Part shown: one piece after another, positions 1-9,130 of the stretch
Layout: every line of letters starts with the position of its first letter
Position numbering within the stretch: position 1 is the first letter of the stretch
Source of the DNA: Acinetobacter sp. 10FS3-1
GTDB lineage: Bacteria; Pseudomonadota; Gammaproteobacteria; Pseudomonadales; Moraxellaceae
Length of the DNA stretch: 64,000 nucleotides
Assembly (NCBI RefSeq): GCF_013343215.1
Contig: NZ_CP039143.1
Coordinates: 1,054,001 to 1,118,000 of the forward strand
Direction: 5' to 3'
Position numbers and translations under genes: made by a program
Notes under the pieces: generated by a model
What the model saw: the letters and a program-made list of their open reading frames with translations, nothing else
Databases searched by the model: none
What the model was told of the DNA's origin: nothing

Positions 1-1301
1 CCCAGTACGCCATAACGCTTCATCGTCACTAGAGTGTCATACAGGCGATATGGCGAGCGGATAATTGCCATGAAAAGTGCCTGATGAATTGGATTATCGC
101 GAAAACTCTGGTCAATCCGTTTCGCTGCCAGCGTCAGCAGACGCAATGTGCGGGCACGGATACCTTCAATTTCCGGGCGGTTGGCCAGTAAATAAAAAAT
201 TTCCAAGATAGCGCTGGGATTTTCTGAAAAAACTTTGTGATGCTGAACGGCAAGCTTGCCATCGACCAGCTTGAAGTTTTCGTTAATTTCTTCAATTTGA
301 CGTTCATACTGCGGTAAACGTGGCGTAATCACCGATTCACTAAAGTAAGCCAGCAACATTTCATTCAGGGTAGATACCTGTTGTGCGCTGCGATAATAGC
401 GCTTCATGAACTGTTCAATCGGATAATTCTGATGATGGCCTTCTTCGCGTACATAACCGAATTTGGCCGCAATTTCCCGCTGATAATCAAACAGCAGGCG
501 GTTTTCATCACGCTTGGTCAGACGGTGCAAATGATGGCGGATTTCCCAGAGAAAGCTTTCTGCCTCTTCAAGTACGGCCAGTTCAAATTCTGAAATAAAA
601 CCCAGATGCACCAAGTCATAAATACGGTTGACCCGAAAATGTCGTTTGGCAATCCAGCCAATCTGGTTAATATCCCGGATGCCGCCTGGGGCATTTTTGA
701 TGTCTGGTTCCAGATTGCTTTCGGTGTCATTGTGCTGAGCATAGCGCTTATGCTGTTCATTGACCTTGGCATCAAAGAAGGTCTTATCCGTCCAGGTCTG
801 TGAAACAATCCGCCGAGGCCATTTAGACAGGTTTTCATTGCCAATAATCAGACGAGCTTCAATCAGGGAGGTGGCCACTGTTAAGTCACTGCTTGCCTGA
901 GTCACACATTCATTAATCGTACGGACACTGATGCCGGGCTTGAAATTACCCACATCCCAAAGAGAGGAAATAAAGGTCGAAATACGCTGTTCCTGTTCAG
1001 GAACAATCTTATTTTCGGACAGGATCATGATGTCGACATCGGAATAAGGCAGCATTTCGCGGCGGCCATAACCACCTACAGCAAACAGGCTGAGCTCCGT
1101 CTGATCCAGCGCGGCATGTTTCCAGAGGAACTGCAAGGCTTCATCAATCAGGTTGGAGCGCGCCAGAATGATGTCACGAATCGACTGTCCATTTTCAAAA
1201 CATTCCTGCAGCTGATTTTCAACATCGCTACGCCACTGGTTAATGGCCTGAATGTCATGGTTGCTTTGAATATAATTCAGCAAAGGTAAGGTATTGATCA
1301 T
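1..1301 (-). CDS. glnD: PII uridylyltransferase/uridylyl-removing enzyme GlnD (5' part only)
   Basis: Bifunctional nitrogen sensor that uridylylates PII protein when glutamine is low and removes UMP when it is high. Reading the minus strand from the ATG at 1301 gives 433 uninterrupted codons running off the left edge, so the HD and ACT domains lie outside the window. The nucleotidyltransferase signature is visible at about residues 76-90 (GGYGRR followed by YSDVD, with the two metal-binding Asp). Further on, [10 protein letters not shown] and the helical GlnE/GlnD linker ([18 protein letters not shown]) are present. It begins 27 nt after purT stops, on the same strand. It acts upstream of NtrBC/PII, which fits the sigma-54 promoter found before glnA at 19049. 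Confidence 0.95.
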   Translation of the reverse strand, partial: MINTLPLLNYIQSNHDIQAINQWRSDVENQLQECFENGQSIRDIILARSNLIDEALQFLWKHAALDQTELSLFAVGGYGRREMLPYSDVDIMILSENKIVPEQEQRISTFISSLWDVGNFKPGISVRTINECVTQASSDLTVATSLIEARLIIGNENLSKWPRRIVSQTWTDKTFFDAKVNEQHKRYAQHNDTESNLEPDIKNAPGGIRDINQIGWIAKRHFRVNRIYDLVHLGFISEFELAVLEEAESFLWEIRHHLHRLTKRDENRLLFDYQREIAAKFGYVREEGHHQNYPIEQFMKRYYRSAQQVSTLNEMLLAYFSESVITPRLPQYERQIEEINENFKLVDGKLAVQHHKVFSENPSAILEIFYLLANRPEIEGIRARTLRLLTLAAKRIDQSFRDNPIHQALFMAIIRSPYRLYDTLVTMKRYGVL

Positions 1302-1327
1302 GAACAGGGATCCGTTAGTATTTCAGC

Positions 1328-2533
1328 TTAATTTTGATGAACGCTAATTTGGTCGGCAGTCTGCTGGGCCAGTTCGCGTGCCTGGTCAATGGTTTCTGCG
1401 CGTGCAGTCGCCACACCCATACGACGACGCTTAAAGCCCTCAGGTTTGCCGAACAGGCGCACATCCGTATTCGGATTTGCTAAAGCAAGATTTAAGCCAG
1501 AAAATGAAAGATTATGGTCATCTACACCTGCATAAATCACGGCACTGGCTGCAATGCTATGACGTTCGGTGTTGACAGGCAGGCCAAGAATCGCACGGGC
1601 ATGCAGTTCAAACTCGCTCTGGAATTGTGAAGCTAAGGTGACCAGACCAGTATCATGCGGGCGCGGTGAAACTTCACTAAACCATACTTTGTCACCTTTA
1701 ATAAAGAGTTCCACACCGAAAATCCCGCAGCCACCGAGTGCTGTTGTGACTTTATGGGCAATGCGTTGCGACTCTTCCAGTGCAGCCGGGGTCATCGGCT
1801 GAGGTTGCCAGCTTTCCACATAATCGCCTGAATCCTGACGGTGCCCGATTGGATCACAATAGGATGTTTCGATTACACCGGTTTGCGGATTTTTTGCACG
1901 TACTGTCAGCAAAGTAATTTCAAAATCAAAATCAATCTGCGACTCAACAATCACTTTACCATGATTGATCCGGCCACCAGTCTGTGCATGGTCCCAGGCA
2001 GCATCTACTTCTGCAAAGCTTTTTACGCGGGACTGACCTTTGCCTGAAGATGACATCACCGGTTTCACAAAGTTTGGATAACCAATGTCATCACAGGCAG
2101 CACGGAACGATTCTAGGGTATCTGCAAAACGATAAGCGGAGGTCGGCAGGCCCAGTTCTTCGGCGGCCAGACGGCGAATACCTTCACGGTTCATGGTCAG
2201 ATTCACCGCTTTAGCAGAAGGAATCACCGTTGCAATTTTCTGTTCTTCAATTTCTAGCAGAACTTCGGTGGCAATCGCTTCAATTTCCGGAACAATCAGA
2301 TGAGGCTGAACTTGCTGAATCAACTGTCTGAGTTCTGTGGCATTTGCCATATTGAGCGTATGGGAATAGTGGGCCACCTGCATGGCAGGCGCGTCCGCAT
2401 AACGGTCAGCCGCATGGACTTCAACACCCAAACGTTGGAGTGAAATAACCACTTCCTTGCCGAGTTCTCCTGAACCCAGTAAAAGAACTTTATACGCTGA
2501 AGCCTGTAGTGGAGTACCAATCGTCACGTTCAT
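1328..2533 (-). CDS. purT: Formate-dependent phosphoribosylglycinamide formyltransferase 2
   Basis: Makes formyl-GAR from GAR, formate and ATP in de novo purine synthesis, in parallel with the folate-dependent PurN. It has 401 residues, close to the roughly 392 usual for PurT. An N-terminal nucleotide-binding fold ([12 protein letters not shown], about residues 18-29) is followed by an ATP-grasp domain with [14 protein letters not shown] near residue 155 and the metal-site region [12 protein letters not shown] near residue 290. It stops 27 nt before glnD on the same strand, so the two may be co-transcribed. No decay is visible. Confidence 0.95.
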   Translation of the reverse strand: MNVTIGTPLQASAYKVLLLGSGELGKEVVISLQRLGVEVHAADRYADAPAMQVAHYSHTLNMANATELRQLIQQVQPHLIVPEIEAIATEVLLEIEEQKIATVIPSAKAVNLTMNREGIRRLAAEELGLPTSAYRFADTLESFRAACDDIGYPNFVKPVMSSSGKGQSRVKSFAEVDAAWDHAQTGGRINHGKVIVESQIDFDFEITLLTVRAKNPQTGVIETSYCDPIGHRQDSGDYVESWQPQPMTPAALEESQRIAHKVTTALGGCGIFGVELFIKGDKVWFSEVSPRPHDTGLVTLASQFQSEFELHARAILGLPVNTERHSIAASAVIYAGVDDHNLSFSGLNLALANPNTDVRLFGKPEGFKRRRMGVATARAETIDQARELAQQTADQISVHQN

Positions 2534-2659
2534 GTGTATTATCCATGCTTGATTTTATGGGCTTTTAGCATAGCAGAACTGCGTGTTCAGATAACCCTTG
2601 ATTCACATAAAATTATGATATTGCCCAGCAGCTTTATTCATAAGGTTCTGATCATTTTA

Positions 2660-2917
2660 TTATGTTGATGTGGGCGCAGGTTTCGGTTGGCTGTTGGGGA
2701 AATTTTGCAGGGGATAAATACAGCTTTGAGGATGGGTTTTTCCACTTAGAGGATTTGATTGGGCTGAAGACCAAGCAGTACACGTTTTTAAAGTCTGCAT
2801 GCGCCGAAAATAATACAAACGGCCTAGCGGTAGAGCGATAAAGAGGAGAGCTAAGCCGCTTTCGACACCTGTAAAAAACATTGCATCATTAAGCAATTGA
2901 GTGAAATTTCCTTTCAT
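2660..2917 (-). CDS. Small hypothetical protein with one membrane segment (doubtful)
   Basis: An open frame of about 85 codons if started at the ATG at 2917. It has one hydrophobic stretch (roughly residues 20-35, GLALLFIALPLGRLYYFRR) and a Pro/Ser-rich tail. No Shine-Dalgarno sequence is obvious upstream and no family is recognised. The next sequence on its 5' side (3027-3200) is decayed, so this may be debris. It is listed only because the frame is open and partly protein-like. Confidence 0.25.
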   Translation of the reverse strand: MKGNFTQLLNDAMFFTGVESGLALLFIALPLGRLYYFRRMQTLKTCTAWSSAQSNPLSGKTHPQSCIYPLQNFPNSQPKPAPTST

Positions 2918-3026
2918 CAGCAAGAAAAAGTCAGAGTATTTTGAATGTATAGTGGGAAGAGTGGAGGAAATTAGACTCCAAAGACTAATAATTATTTTTA
3001 GGACATAAGTGTAGAACCAGCTGGGT

Positions 3027-3200
3027 TTAAGTCAGCATGGCAATGATTTTATTTTGATCATGTTTTTGAAGATAAATGATAGGAATCAGATCGGCAGCAT
3101 GGTAATGAACTTCAGTGAAATGGCCACTAAAATTTTGTGCATTGATGACACACTCAAAATAACTGCTCGGGAATTTGTTTTGAAAATAGGTAGAGTGTCA
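3027..3200 (-). pseudogene. Remnant of an unidentified gene (C-terminal fragment)
   Basis: On the minus strand, a reading frame ending in a TAA at 3027-3029 looks like protein: YFECVINAQNF, then FTEVHYHAADLIPIIYL, then HDQNKIIAML. It has no in-frame ATG and an in-frame TGA just upstream. The sequence before that stop continues in a shifted frame (VFIHLKQDDTLPIF), as expected for a frameshifted dead gene. The family is not recognised. It could also be a chance open stretch. Confidence 0.4.
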
Positions 3201-3267
3201 TCCTGCTTAAGATGAATAAAGACTTTTCATGCTCTGCACAATGATTTTCATGTTTTTCTTCTGACTT

Positions 3268-3303
3268 ATAAAGCCTTATGCTATTAATAGCATAAGGCTT
3301 TAT
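3268..3303 (-). terminator. Perfect 36-nt palindrome, probable terminator after azlD
   Basis: The two 18-nt arms are perfect reverse complements (AAGCCTTATGCTATT and its complement meet at 3285/3286). It lies 25 nt after the azlD stop. The hairpin would have a loop of about 4 nt. The T-run is short, so termination is inferred from position. Confidence 0.6.
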
Positions 3304-3327
3304 GTGCTTGGATTATTGAATAAAAAA

Positions 3328-3675
3328 TTAAAAAGACACCGGAACATAGGTATAAACCAGACCGTAGGTTAAAGCGGCAATCAAGGTCGCCATGACAATT
3401 TTCTTAAATTTAAAATACAGACTACTCAGCACCATGAAGCCTATCAGCATGGCGAAACTTTTATTGGGCGTTTCTAAAAGGGGGGGCAAGGTTGCAACGA
3501 CCAGCATCGAACTAATTGCAGCAATTCCAATGGAACCCAAGGCAATTTTTAACCATAAGGCACCACGTTTTTGTGAGCCTTGCTGAAATTTTTGAATAAC
3601 AAAAAATGGCCCAAAGCGGGAAGCAAAATTGGCAATCCCCACCAGAATTCCGACCAGAATAATTTCGAGATTCAT
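3328..3675 (-). CDS. azlD: AzlD-family small subunit of a branched-chain amino acid exporter
   Basis: 115 residues with about three to four hydrophobic segments, the usual size for AzlD/YgaH-type proteins. These pair with AzlC to export branched-chain amino acids across the inner membrane. The start codon overlaps the azlC stop by 4 nt (ATGA), so the two are translationally coupled. The assignment rests on this pairing, the length and the topology. Substrate specificity is not shown. Confidence 0.85.
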   Translation of the reverse strand: MNLEIILVGILVGIANFASRFGPFFVIQKFQQGSQKRGALWLKIALGSIGIAAISSMLVVATLPPLLETPNKSFAMLIGFMVLSSLYFKFKKIVMATLIAALTYGLVYTYVPVSF

Positions 3676-4424
3676 CGAGGGTCTCCTGTATGTTCAGGAT
3701 CAGGTCTCTGTAAAACATAATGCTTGAACAGGCCAGCAAAAATACCGGAACTGATACCGATAAAAATGGCTGCGGACAGGTCAATAAGATAGCAGGCAAC
3801 AGCCGAGACAATAATGGTAACTGCCACGACAAAGCTATGTTTCTTCTCAAAGGCTGCCAGCAGAAAACTCAGGAATAAGGCAGGGAGCAAGAAGTCCAGT
3901 GCTGCTTGCAAAAATTGCAGTAAATTACTGACCTGATCGGCAAATAAACCACCCAGAAAAGAACCCAATGCCCATGATAGCCAGCTGAACAGACTGAGGC
4001 CAAGCATCCAGGATTCAGACCATTCCTGACGCCGCTGTGATAGTTTGATCATGCCAGAAGCAAAGACTTCATCGGTCAGACCCCAAGACCAGACAGCTGT
4101 TTTTTTCAGGTTCAGACGATCCTGAATCAGGTTTTGCAGGGCAGGGCCATACAACAAGTGACGAATGTCTAAAGCAATGACAGTCAGCGCCGTCATCCAG
4201 ATGGAAGTACCGCTGCCGAGTAACGCAACCACCAGAAACTGACTGGCACCAGCATACATCGAACAGGACAGGAACAGGGCTTCCCAGGCCGTAAAGCCGA
4301 ATTGAGTCGCTGAAACACCGAAAGCAAACGACACCGGCAGATAGGTGAAGATAATCGCCTGGCTGTCTTTTGCACCTTGCCAGAATCCGGCAGGCTGCAT
4401 TGCGGATGGATTGTGCTCTGTCAC
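3672..4424 (-). CDS. azlC: AzlC-family branched-chain amino acid exporter, large subunit
   Basis: 250 residues, polytopic membrane protein. The family region reads FGVSATQFGFTAWEALFLS, then MYAGASQFLVVALLGSG near residues 60-75, then IALDIRHLLYGPAL near 85-100, all typical of AzlC/YgaZ. It forms a two-gene operon with azlD, overlapping it by 4 nt. The divergent lipoprotein gene starts about 100 nt away, so both promoters must lie in 4425-4527. Confidence 0.9.
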   Translation of the reverse strand: MTEHNPSAMQPAGFWQGAKDSQAIIFTYLPVSFAFGVSATQFGFTAWEALFLSCSMYAGASQFLVVALLGSGTSIWMTALTVIALDIRHLLYGPALQNLIQDRLNLKKTAVWSWGLTDEVFASGMIKLSQRRQEWSESWMLGLSLFSWLSWALGSFLGGLFADQVSNLLQFLQAALDFLLPALFLSFLLAAFEKKHSFVVAVTIIVSAVACYLIDLSAAIFIGISSGIFAGLFKHYVLQRPDPEHTGDPR

Positions 4425-4527
4425 GAAACACCTGCAGGAGAGTTGAACAAGAGGTCAAATGAAGATTGTGTATTGTACGCGAATTTACTAGCATAGTGCC
4501 GAATTTTTTTAAAAAGGCGAGCCTGAT

Positions 4528-5025
4528 ATGCTGATGTTTAAGACACGTGCACTGCTGACTGTTTCTTTAATAAGCAGTGTATTGTTGCTGCAAGCTTGTG
4601 GAAATGACCACCAGTCGCCTGAACAAGCTCAGATTAAACCTGCACCAAAGCTGACAAATGATGCTACGACCTATGCCAATGCGGCCTGGAAACTGATCAA
4701 TGAAGTCGACCCTCTGGTGTATAACAGACAGCTTGATCAACTGGAAAAACAGGTACGTGAACCTGCCCGTAAGCTCAGCACCGACTGGCGGATTAATGTC
4801 AAAATGACCGACTCGGTGACTGAAGGTAAATACGCATTATGCCGTAAGGCCTTAACCAGTCTGGAAATCTGGGCACGCACTACCCTGGAAAATGGGAGTA
4901 GTGTGGCTCAAAAGCAGGCAGATTATGGACGGGACAAAAAGCAGTGTGAAAATGCAATTGCCAATCCGGCCTTAGGAAATACTGACCCTAAGCAAAAGGG
5001 TACCGCAATTGCCGAGATGCAATAA
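4528..5025 (+). CDS. Predicted outer- or inner-membrane lipoprotein, function unknown
   Basis: 165 residues. A hydrophobic leader ends in a lipobox LLLQAC, with the lipidated Cys at residue 24 (22 if the second Met at 4534 is used). The mature part is hydrophilic, with two further Cys (in YALCRKAL and KKQCENA) that could form a disulfide in the periplasm. No family is recognised. It is followed by a strong bidirectional hairpin terminator and convergent to the L,D-transpeptidase gene. Confidence 0.8.
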   Translation: MLMFKTRALLTVSLISSVLLLQACGNDHQSPEQAQIKPAPKLTNDATTYANAAWKLINEVDPLVYNRQLDQLEKQVREPARKLSTDWRINVKMTDSVTEGKYALCRKALTSLEIWARTTLENGSSVAQKQADYGRDKKQCENAIANPALGNTDPKQKGTAIAEMQ

Positions 5026-5049
5026 AAAACCAATTATCAATTTAGATTC

Positions 5050-5090
5050 TCAAACAAAAAGCCAGTCTTCACGACTGGCTTTTTGTTTGA
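5050..5090. terminator. Bidirectional terminator between lipoprotein and L,D-transpeptidase genes
   Basis: Perfect 18-bp stem (5050-5067 with 5073-5090) around a 5-nt loop. A-runs on one side become T-runs on either strand, so it can serve both convergent genes. Confidence 0.9.
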
Positions 5091-5101
5091 ATATTCAAAG
5101 A

Positions 5102-6364
5102 TTATTCAAGGAACTTAACAGTCACACCAGACTTTACTTTTTTACCCAGGTCATTAGCATCCCAGTTGGTTAGGCGGATACAACCGTGTGAATAAGATTT
5201 GGAAATCAGAGAAGGATTCGGTGTACCGTGAATACCAAATGATTTTTTATTCAAGCCAATCCAGATATTCCCTACCGGACCGTTTGGACCTGGTGGTAAA
5301 GACAGCGGCTTTAAGTTTTTACCCTGAATAAAGTTTGACGGTGAGTAGCTATACCAAGGGTTTGGCGCAACACCAGTAATTTTGTATGTACCCGTTGGTG
5401 AAGGGGTGCTGGTGTTCCCGATACTGGCAGGGAATGAACCAATCATTTGATTTTTACTGTTAAATAAGTACAGCTGTTTTGCACCTTTATGCGCCACGAT
5501 CAAATGAATACCTTCTGGAAGTTCATTACGTACATTTGTTACCAGAATTTTTTGGCCGACTTTGTTAAAGTTCGCATTCGGGTTTAACTTCTGCATGAAG
5601 TTTTGATCCATATGGAACTTTTCACTAAGCATTTCTAGCGAGCTGGTGTAATACAAGCCTTTCATTTTTGCCTGTTCAGCGTAATTGGAAGGAATAGACT
5701 TGACAAAAGGACCCGCCAGATCTTTTTCAGTGATAGTGTATTCAACAAAAGCAGGCTTGGAACCTTGACGTTCAATCAGTTTATCCCAGGTTTCTTTGGT
5801 CAGTACACCTGTAGGCTTAATGCCGTTCATTTGCTGAAAAGACGCGATAGCTTTCAGGGTGTTTTTACCGCTGGTTCCATCAATTGCACCTGGTGAAGCA
5901 TGAGCATTATTCAACATGACATGCGCACGTGCATATACCGGGAACTGACCCGCACCAATATTTTCATACCAGGTGGCGTTATTGAGACCATCTAGGGTCC
6001 ACGACGCTTTAGTTGCTACCGAACTGGCATTTTTACTGGCAGCTGCAGGTGCAACGCCGCTATCGGCATTTTGGTCTTCAGTATTCTGCAAGGTATTTAA
6101 AGCTGCAGATGCTTGATCCAGCTCTTTTTTTTCTTGTGCTGTAATTTGAGCTTCTTCTGTTGGGGCATTGGTCGTCTGGCGGGTTGCAGGAGCTTGTGCC
6201 GCCGAGGACTCAAGTGCCAGAGGATCAATAGGGTCTTGCACTGAAACATCAGTGGCCATTTGCGGGTTCAATGGTTGTTCAGCAGTAGACGCAGCGAAAA
6301 CAGTACCTGCGAAAATGCAACCTAGACTCACAGCGAGCATTGTGCGAACGAACATGTAACTCAA
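5102..6364 (-). CDS. Periplasmic L,D-transpeptidase with a peptidoglycan-binding domain (YkuD family)
   Basis: 420 residues. An N-terminal signal peptide (VSLGCIFAGTVFAA) is followed by a low-complexity Ala/Gln/Thr linker to about residue 120. A PG_binding_1 domain follows (GAIDGTSGKNTLKAIASFQ, about residues 158-195), then a LysM-like segment, then a YkuD catalytic domain. The catalytic motif SHGCIR is near the C terminus (Cys about residue 395), with the partner His in FGIHGTPNP. Such enzymes make 3-3 crosslinks or attach lipoproteins to peptidoglycan. It resembles the Acinetobacter LdtJ type, but the exact role is not readable. Confidence 0.9.
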   Translation of the reverse strand: MSYMFVRTMLAVSLGCIFAGTVFAASTAEQPLNPQMATDVSVQDPIDPLALESSAAQAPATRQTTNAPTEEAQITAQEKKELDQASAALNTLQNTEDQNADSGVAPAAASKNASSVATKASWTLDGLNNATWYENIGAGQFPVYARAHVMLNNAHASPGAIDGTSGKNTLKAIASFQQMNGIKPTGVLTKETWDKLIERQGSKPAFVEYTITEKDLAGPFVKSIPSNYAEQAKMKGLYYTSSLEMLSEKFHMDQNFMQKLNPNANFNKVGQKILVTNVRNELPEGIHLIVAHKGAKQLYLFNSKNQMIGSFPASIGNTSTPSPTGTYKITGVAPNPWYSYSPSNFIQGKNLKPLSLPPGPNGPVGNIWIGLNKKSFGIHGTPNPSLISKSYSHGCIRLTNWDANDLGKKVKSGVTVKFLE

Positions 6365-6559
6365 CCTTAATTTACTTCTTTAACTATGTGAAAAAACACT
6401 GTAAGTATTACAGAAAAAATGTGTAGATGCAGTAGTTCTTTTGTGTAAATCTATCCCTTGCCATTTCTCATGATCGGTTTTTAAAGTTATGAGAAGTTAT
6501 TCAAAATGCGGGCTTTTTGTTATGATGGGTTTCATCTTCAAGTATAGATAGGAAAGTGA

Positions 6560-7630
6560 ATGACGACCTTAAAAAATGATCGTTTTCTGCGCGCATTATT
6601 ACGTGAACCTGTAGATACCACACCTGTGTGGATGATGCGTCAAGCAGGCCGTTATTTACCAGAATATCGTGAAACCCGTGCCCAGGCGGGAGACTTCCTT
6701 TCTCTTTGTAAAAATACTGAGTTGGCGTGTGAGGTCACTTTACAGCCTTTACGCCGCTATGATCTGGATGCTGCGATCCTGTTTTCAGACATCTTGACCG
6801 TACCCGATGCTTTGGGTTTGGGATTGTATTTTGAAGCGGGTGAAGGTCCAAAGTTTCATAAGACAGTCCGCACCGAGCAGGATGTAGCAAATTTACCTGC
6901 ATTTAATGCCAAGTCTGACCTGGACTATGTCATGAAGGCGGTATCTACCATCCGTTCGGCCTTGGGGGGGCAGGTGCCATTAATCGGTTTCTCTGGCAGT
7001 CCATGGACGTTGGCCACTTATATGGTTGAAGGTGGTTCGAGCAAAGATTTCCGCTTTACCAAACACATGATGTATGCCCAGCCTGAAGTCATGCATGCAT
7101 TGTTACAGCGTCTGGCTGATGCAGTGATCGAATATCTGAATGCCCAGATTGACGCAGGTGCCCAGGCCGTACAGATTTTTGACAGCTGGGGCGGGGCGTT
7201 GGCGCACCGTGAATATATTGAGTTTTCACTGAATTATATGCAGAAAATTGTGGCTGGCTTGCAGCGTGAGAAAGATGGTCGCAAGATTCCGGTCATCCTG
7301 TTCACCAAAGGTGGCGGACAGTGGCTGGAGCCAATGGTTGCTACTGGTGCAGATGCTTTTGGTCTGGACTGGACGACGCCACTGAATGTAGCGCGCCAAA
7401 CCGTTGCGGGCCGTGCCGCGCTACAAGGTAACCTTGATCCGGCAACTTTGTATGGATCCCATGAGTCGATTGTGAAAGCCACCAAGCTGATGCTGGATGA
7501 TGCCTATGCCAATGGCGAAAAAACAGGTTATATCGCTAACTTGGGGCATGGTATTACCCAGTGGGTTGATCCGGCCAACCCGACAGCCTTTGTTGATACC
7601 GTACATGAGTATAGTGCCAAGTACCTGTAG
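6560..7630 (+). CDS. hemE: Uroporphyrinogen decarboxylase
   Basis: Decarboxylates the four acetate side chains of uroporphyrinogen III to give coproporphyrinogen III in heme synthesis. It has 356 residues, standard length. The substrate-binding N-terminal signature [13 protein letters not shown] lies at residues 25-37, and the catalytic-loop region [17 protein letters not shown] follows near residue 75. The second family signature ([17 protein letters not shown]) is near residue 140. It is divergent from the L,D-transpeptidase gene, and a DUF817 gene follows after 10 nt. Confidence 0.97.
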   Translation: MTTLKNDRFLRALLREPVDTTPVWMMRQAGRYLPEYRETRAQAGDFLSLCKNTELACEVTLQPLRRYDLDAAILFSDILTVPDALGLGLYFEAGEGPKFHKTVRTEQDVANLPAFNAKSDLDYVMKAVSTIRSALGGQVPLIGFSGSPWTLATYMVEGGSSKDFRFTKHMMYAQPEVMHALLQRLADAVIEYLNAQIDAGAQAVQIFDSWGGALAHREYIEFSLNYMQKIVAGLQREKDGRKIPVILFTKGGGQWLEPMVATGADAFGLDWTTPLNVARQTVAGRAALQGNLDPATLYGSHESIVKATKLMLDDAYANGEKTGYIANLGHGITQWVDPANPTAFVDTVHEYSAKYL

Positions 7631-7640
7631 GATGTAAGCC

Positions 7641-8447
7641 TTGATCGATTTTATAAAATCAGGGTTTGAATTTACTTATAAGGCAGCTTCGGCTGCCTTA
7701 TTTGGGATTCTACTGTTGCTCGCCTTTGCCCTGACAGCTTCCATGGGAAGCGAACTGCTGTATGGTTTCTATCGTTACGACTATCTCTTGTTTTTTGCCC
7801 TGATGATTCAGGTGGTTCTGCTATATACCAAGCTGGAATCCTGGGCAGAAGCGAAAGTGATTGCGTTGTTTCACCTGATGGCCATGGTGATGGAAATTTT
7901 CCTGACCCATCCGGCGATTGGCTCGTGGCATTACCCGCAACCCGCCATTTTTAAAATTCTGACTGTGCCTTTATTTGCCGGATTTATGTATTCGGCTGTC
8001 GGAAGCTTCTTTGCGCGTTCCTTACGTCTTTATCAGGTGTCATTTGAGAGATTACCGAGCTTTGCTAATATGCTGGCGCTGGCGGTTCTGTCCTATATCA
8101 ACTTTATGAGCAAATTTTTTATTCCGGATTACCGGATGATTTTATTTGCCTGGAGTGTGGTGATTTTCTGGAAAACCAAAATCCGTTTTCAATTGAATCG
8201 ACATACTTTTCAGTTGCCGATGTTGCCCGTGCTGCTGCTATTGGCATTTATCATTTGGGTCGCTGAAAATATCAGTACCTTTTATCAGATCTGGCTTTAT
8301 CCGAGTCAGATTGAACAATGGCATATGGTGGGCTGGGGGAAACTCGGCTCATGGTACTTGCTGCTACTGCTCAGTCTGGTGCTGGTATTGAAAATTCTCG
8401 GGCAACGTCAGCTCGATGGAGCCTGGCATTTAAAAGAACAAGATTGA
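7641..8447 (+). CDS. DUF817 family integral membrane protein
   Basis: 268 residues with about eight hydrophobic segments. The pattern (HPAIGSWHYPQPAIFKI, then VPLFAGFMYSAVGSF) matches the DUF817 family, whose function is unknown. It starts at a TTG at 7641, 10 nt after hemE. The hemE stop and AGGA just upstream could serve as its ribosome site, so it is probably translated from the hemE message. No in-frame ATG is available near the start without losing conserved sequence. Confidence 0.85.
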   Translation: MIDFIKSGFEFTYKAASAALFGILLLLAFALTASMGSELLYGFYRYDYLLFFALMIQVVLLYTKLESWAEAKVIALFHLMAMVMEIFLTHPAIGSWHYPQPAIFKILTVPLFAGFMYSAVGSFFARSLRLYQVSFERLPSFANMLALAVLSYINFMSKFFIPDYRMILFAWSVVIFWKTKIRFQLNRHTFQLPMLPVLLLLAFIIWVAENISTFYQIWLYPSQIEQWHMVGWGKLGSWYLLLLLSLVLVLKILGQRQLDGAWHLKEQD

Positions 8448-8595
8448 GCTGGTTGCTGAGAAAGCAACCTGTCGAACTTGAAACAAAATGTTTTGCCTTT
8501 AAGCACCGTTGACGTTATTCTAGCCAAGGTGTAATAAAAATTACCTAATTGTGAATAATTAAAAACACTTAGATAAACTTTTTGGAGAAGTAATC

Positions 8596-9066
8596 ATGTT
8601 GAAAAAACTAGCTTTAGCTGCAGTACTTGCAGTGGGTTCAACTGCAGCATTTGCTGACCGTGATGCAGGTTGTGGTATTGGAAGTCAAGTATGGGCAGGT
8701 CAATCTGGTAAAGTGCCTAAAATTTTGGCAGCAACGACCAACGGTATTTTTGCTAACCAGTTATTCGGTATCACTTTTGGTACTTTGGGTTGTAGTGGTA
8801 CAGGTACAGTAACCGCCCAAGTGGTTACATTTACCAATGAAAATGCTGAATCACTCGCGCGTGATATGGCGGTTGGTCAGGGCGAAAGCTTAAACGTATT
8901 GGCTGAATTGCTAAATATCAAAGCTGAAGATAAAGCACGTTTCTTCGCTATTTCTAAGCAAAACTTTGCTTCAATCTATGCAACTGAAAATGAAACTTCA
9001 CTAGAAGTATTATCTTCTCTGCAAACTGTCATGGCAAATGACGACGTATTAAAAGCTTACGTTTAA
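8596..9066 (+). CDS. DUF3015 family secreted protein
   Basis: 156 residues. A clear signal peptide (LALAAVLAVGSTAAFA) is cleaved near residue 20, leaving a mature domain that starts DRDAGCGIGSQVW. That start, GLCSGT-like LGCSGTGTV, and the C-terminal helix are typical of DUF3015. Two Cys probably form a disulfide. A good Shine-Dalgarno sequence (TTGGAGAAG) precedes the ATG. It is followed by a terminator and then a DUF4105 gene. The two families often sit together, but the joint role is unknown. Confidence 0.9.
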   Translation: MLKKLALAAVLAVGSTAAFADRDAGCGIGSQVWAGQSGKVPKILAATTNGIFANQLFGITFGTLGCSGTGTVTAQVVTFTNENAESLARDMAVGQGESLNVLAELLNIKAEDKARFFAISKQNFASIYATENETSLEVLSSLQTVMANDDVLKAYV

Positions 9067-9072
9067 TATGTC

Positions 9073-9101
9073 AAAAACCCTGTCGCTTGACAGGGTTTTT
9101 T
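9073..9101 (+). terminator. Terminator after the DUF3015 gene
   Basis: A 12-bp perfect stem (AAAAACCCTGTC, loop GCTT) ends in a T-run. It separates DUF3015 from the following DUF4105 gene, so any co-transcription depends on read-through. Confidence 0.85.
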
Positions 9102-9130
9102 CTATCTAAAAATAAATTTCCTGTTCTAAT

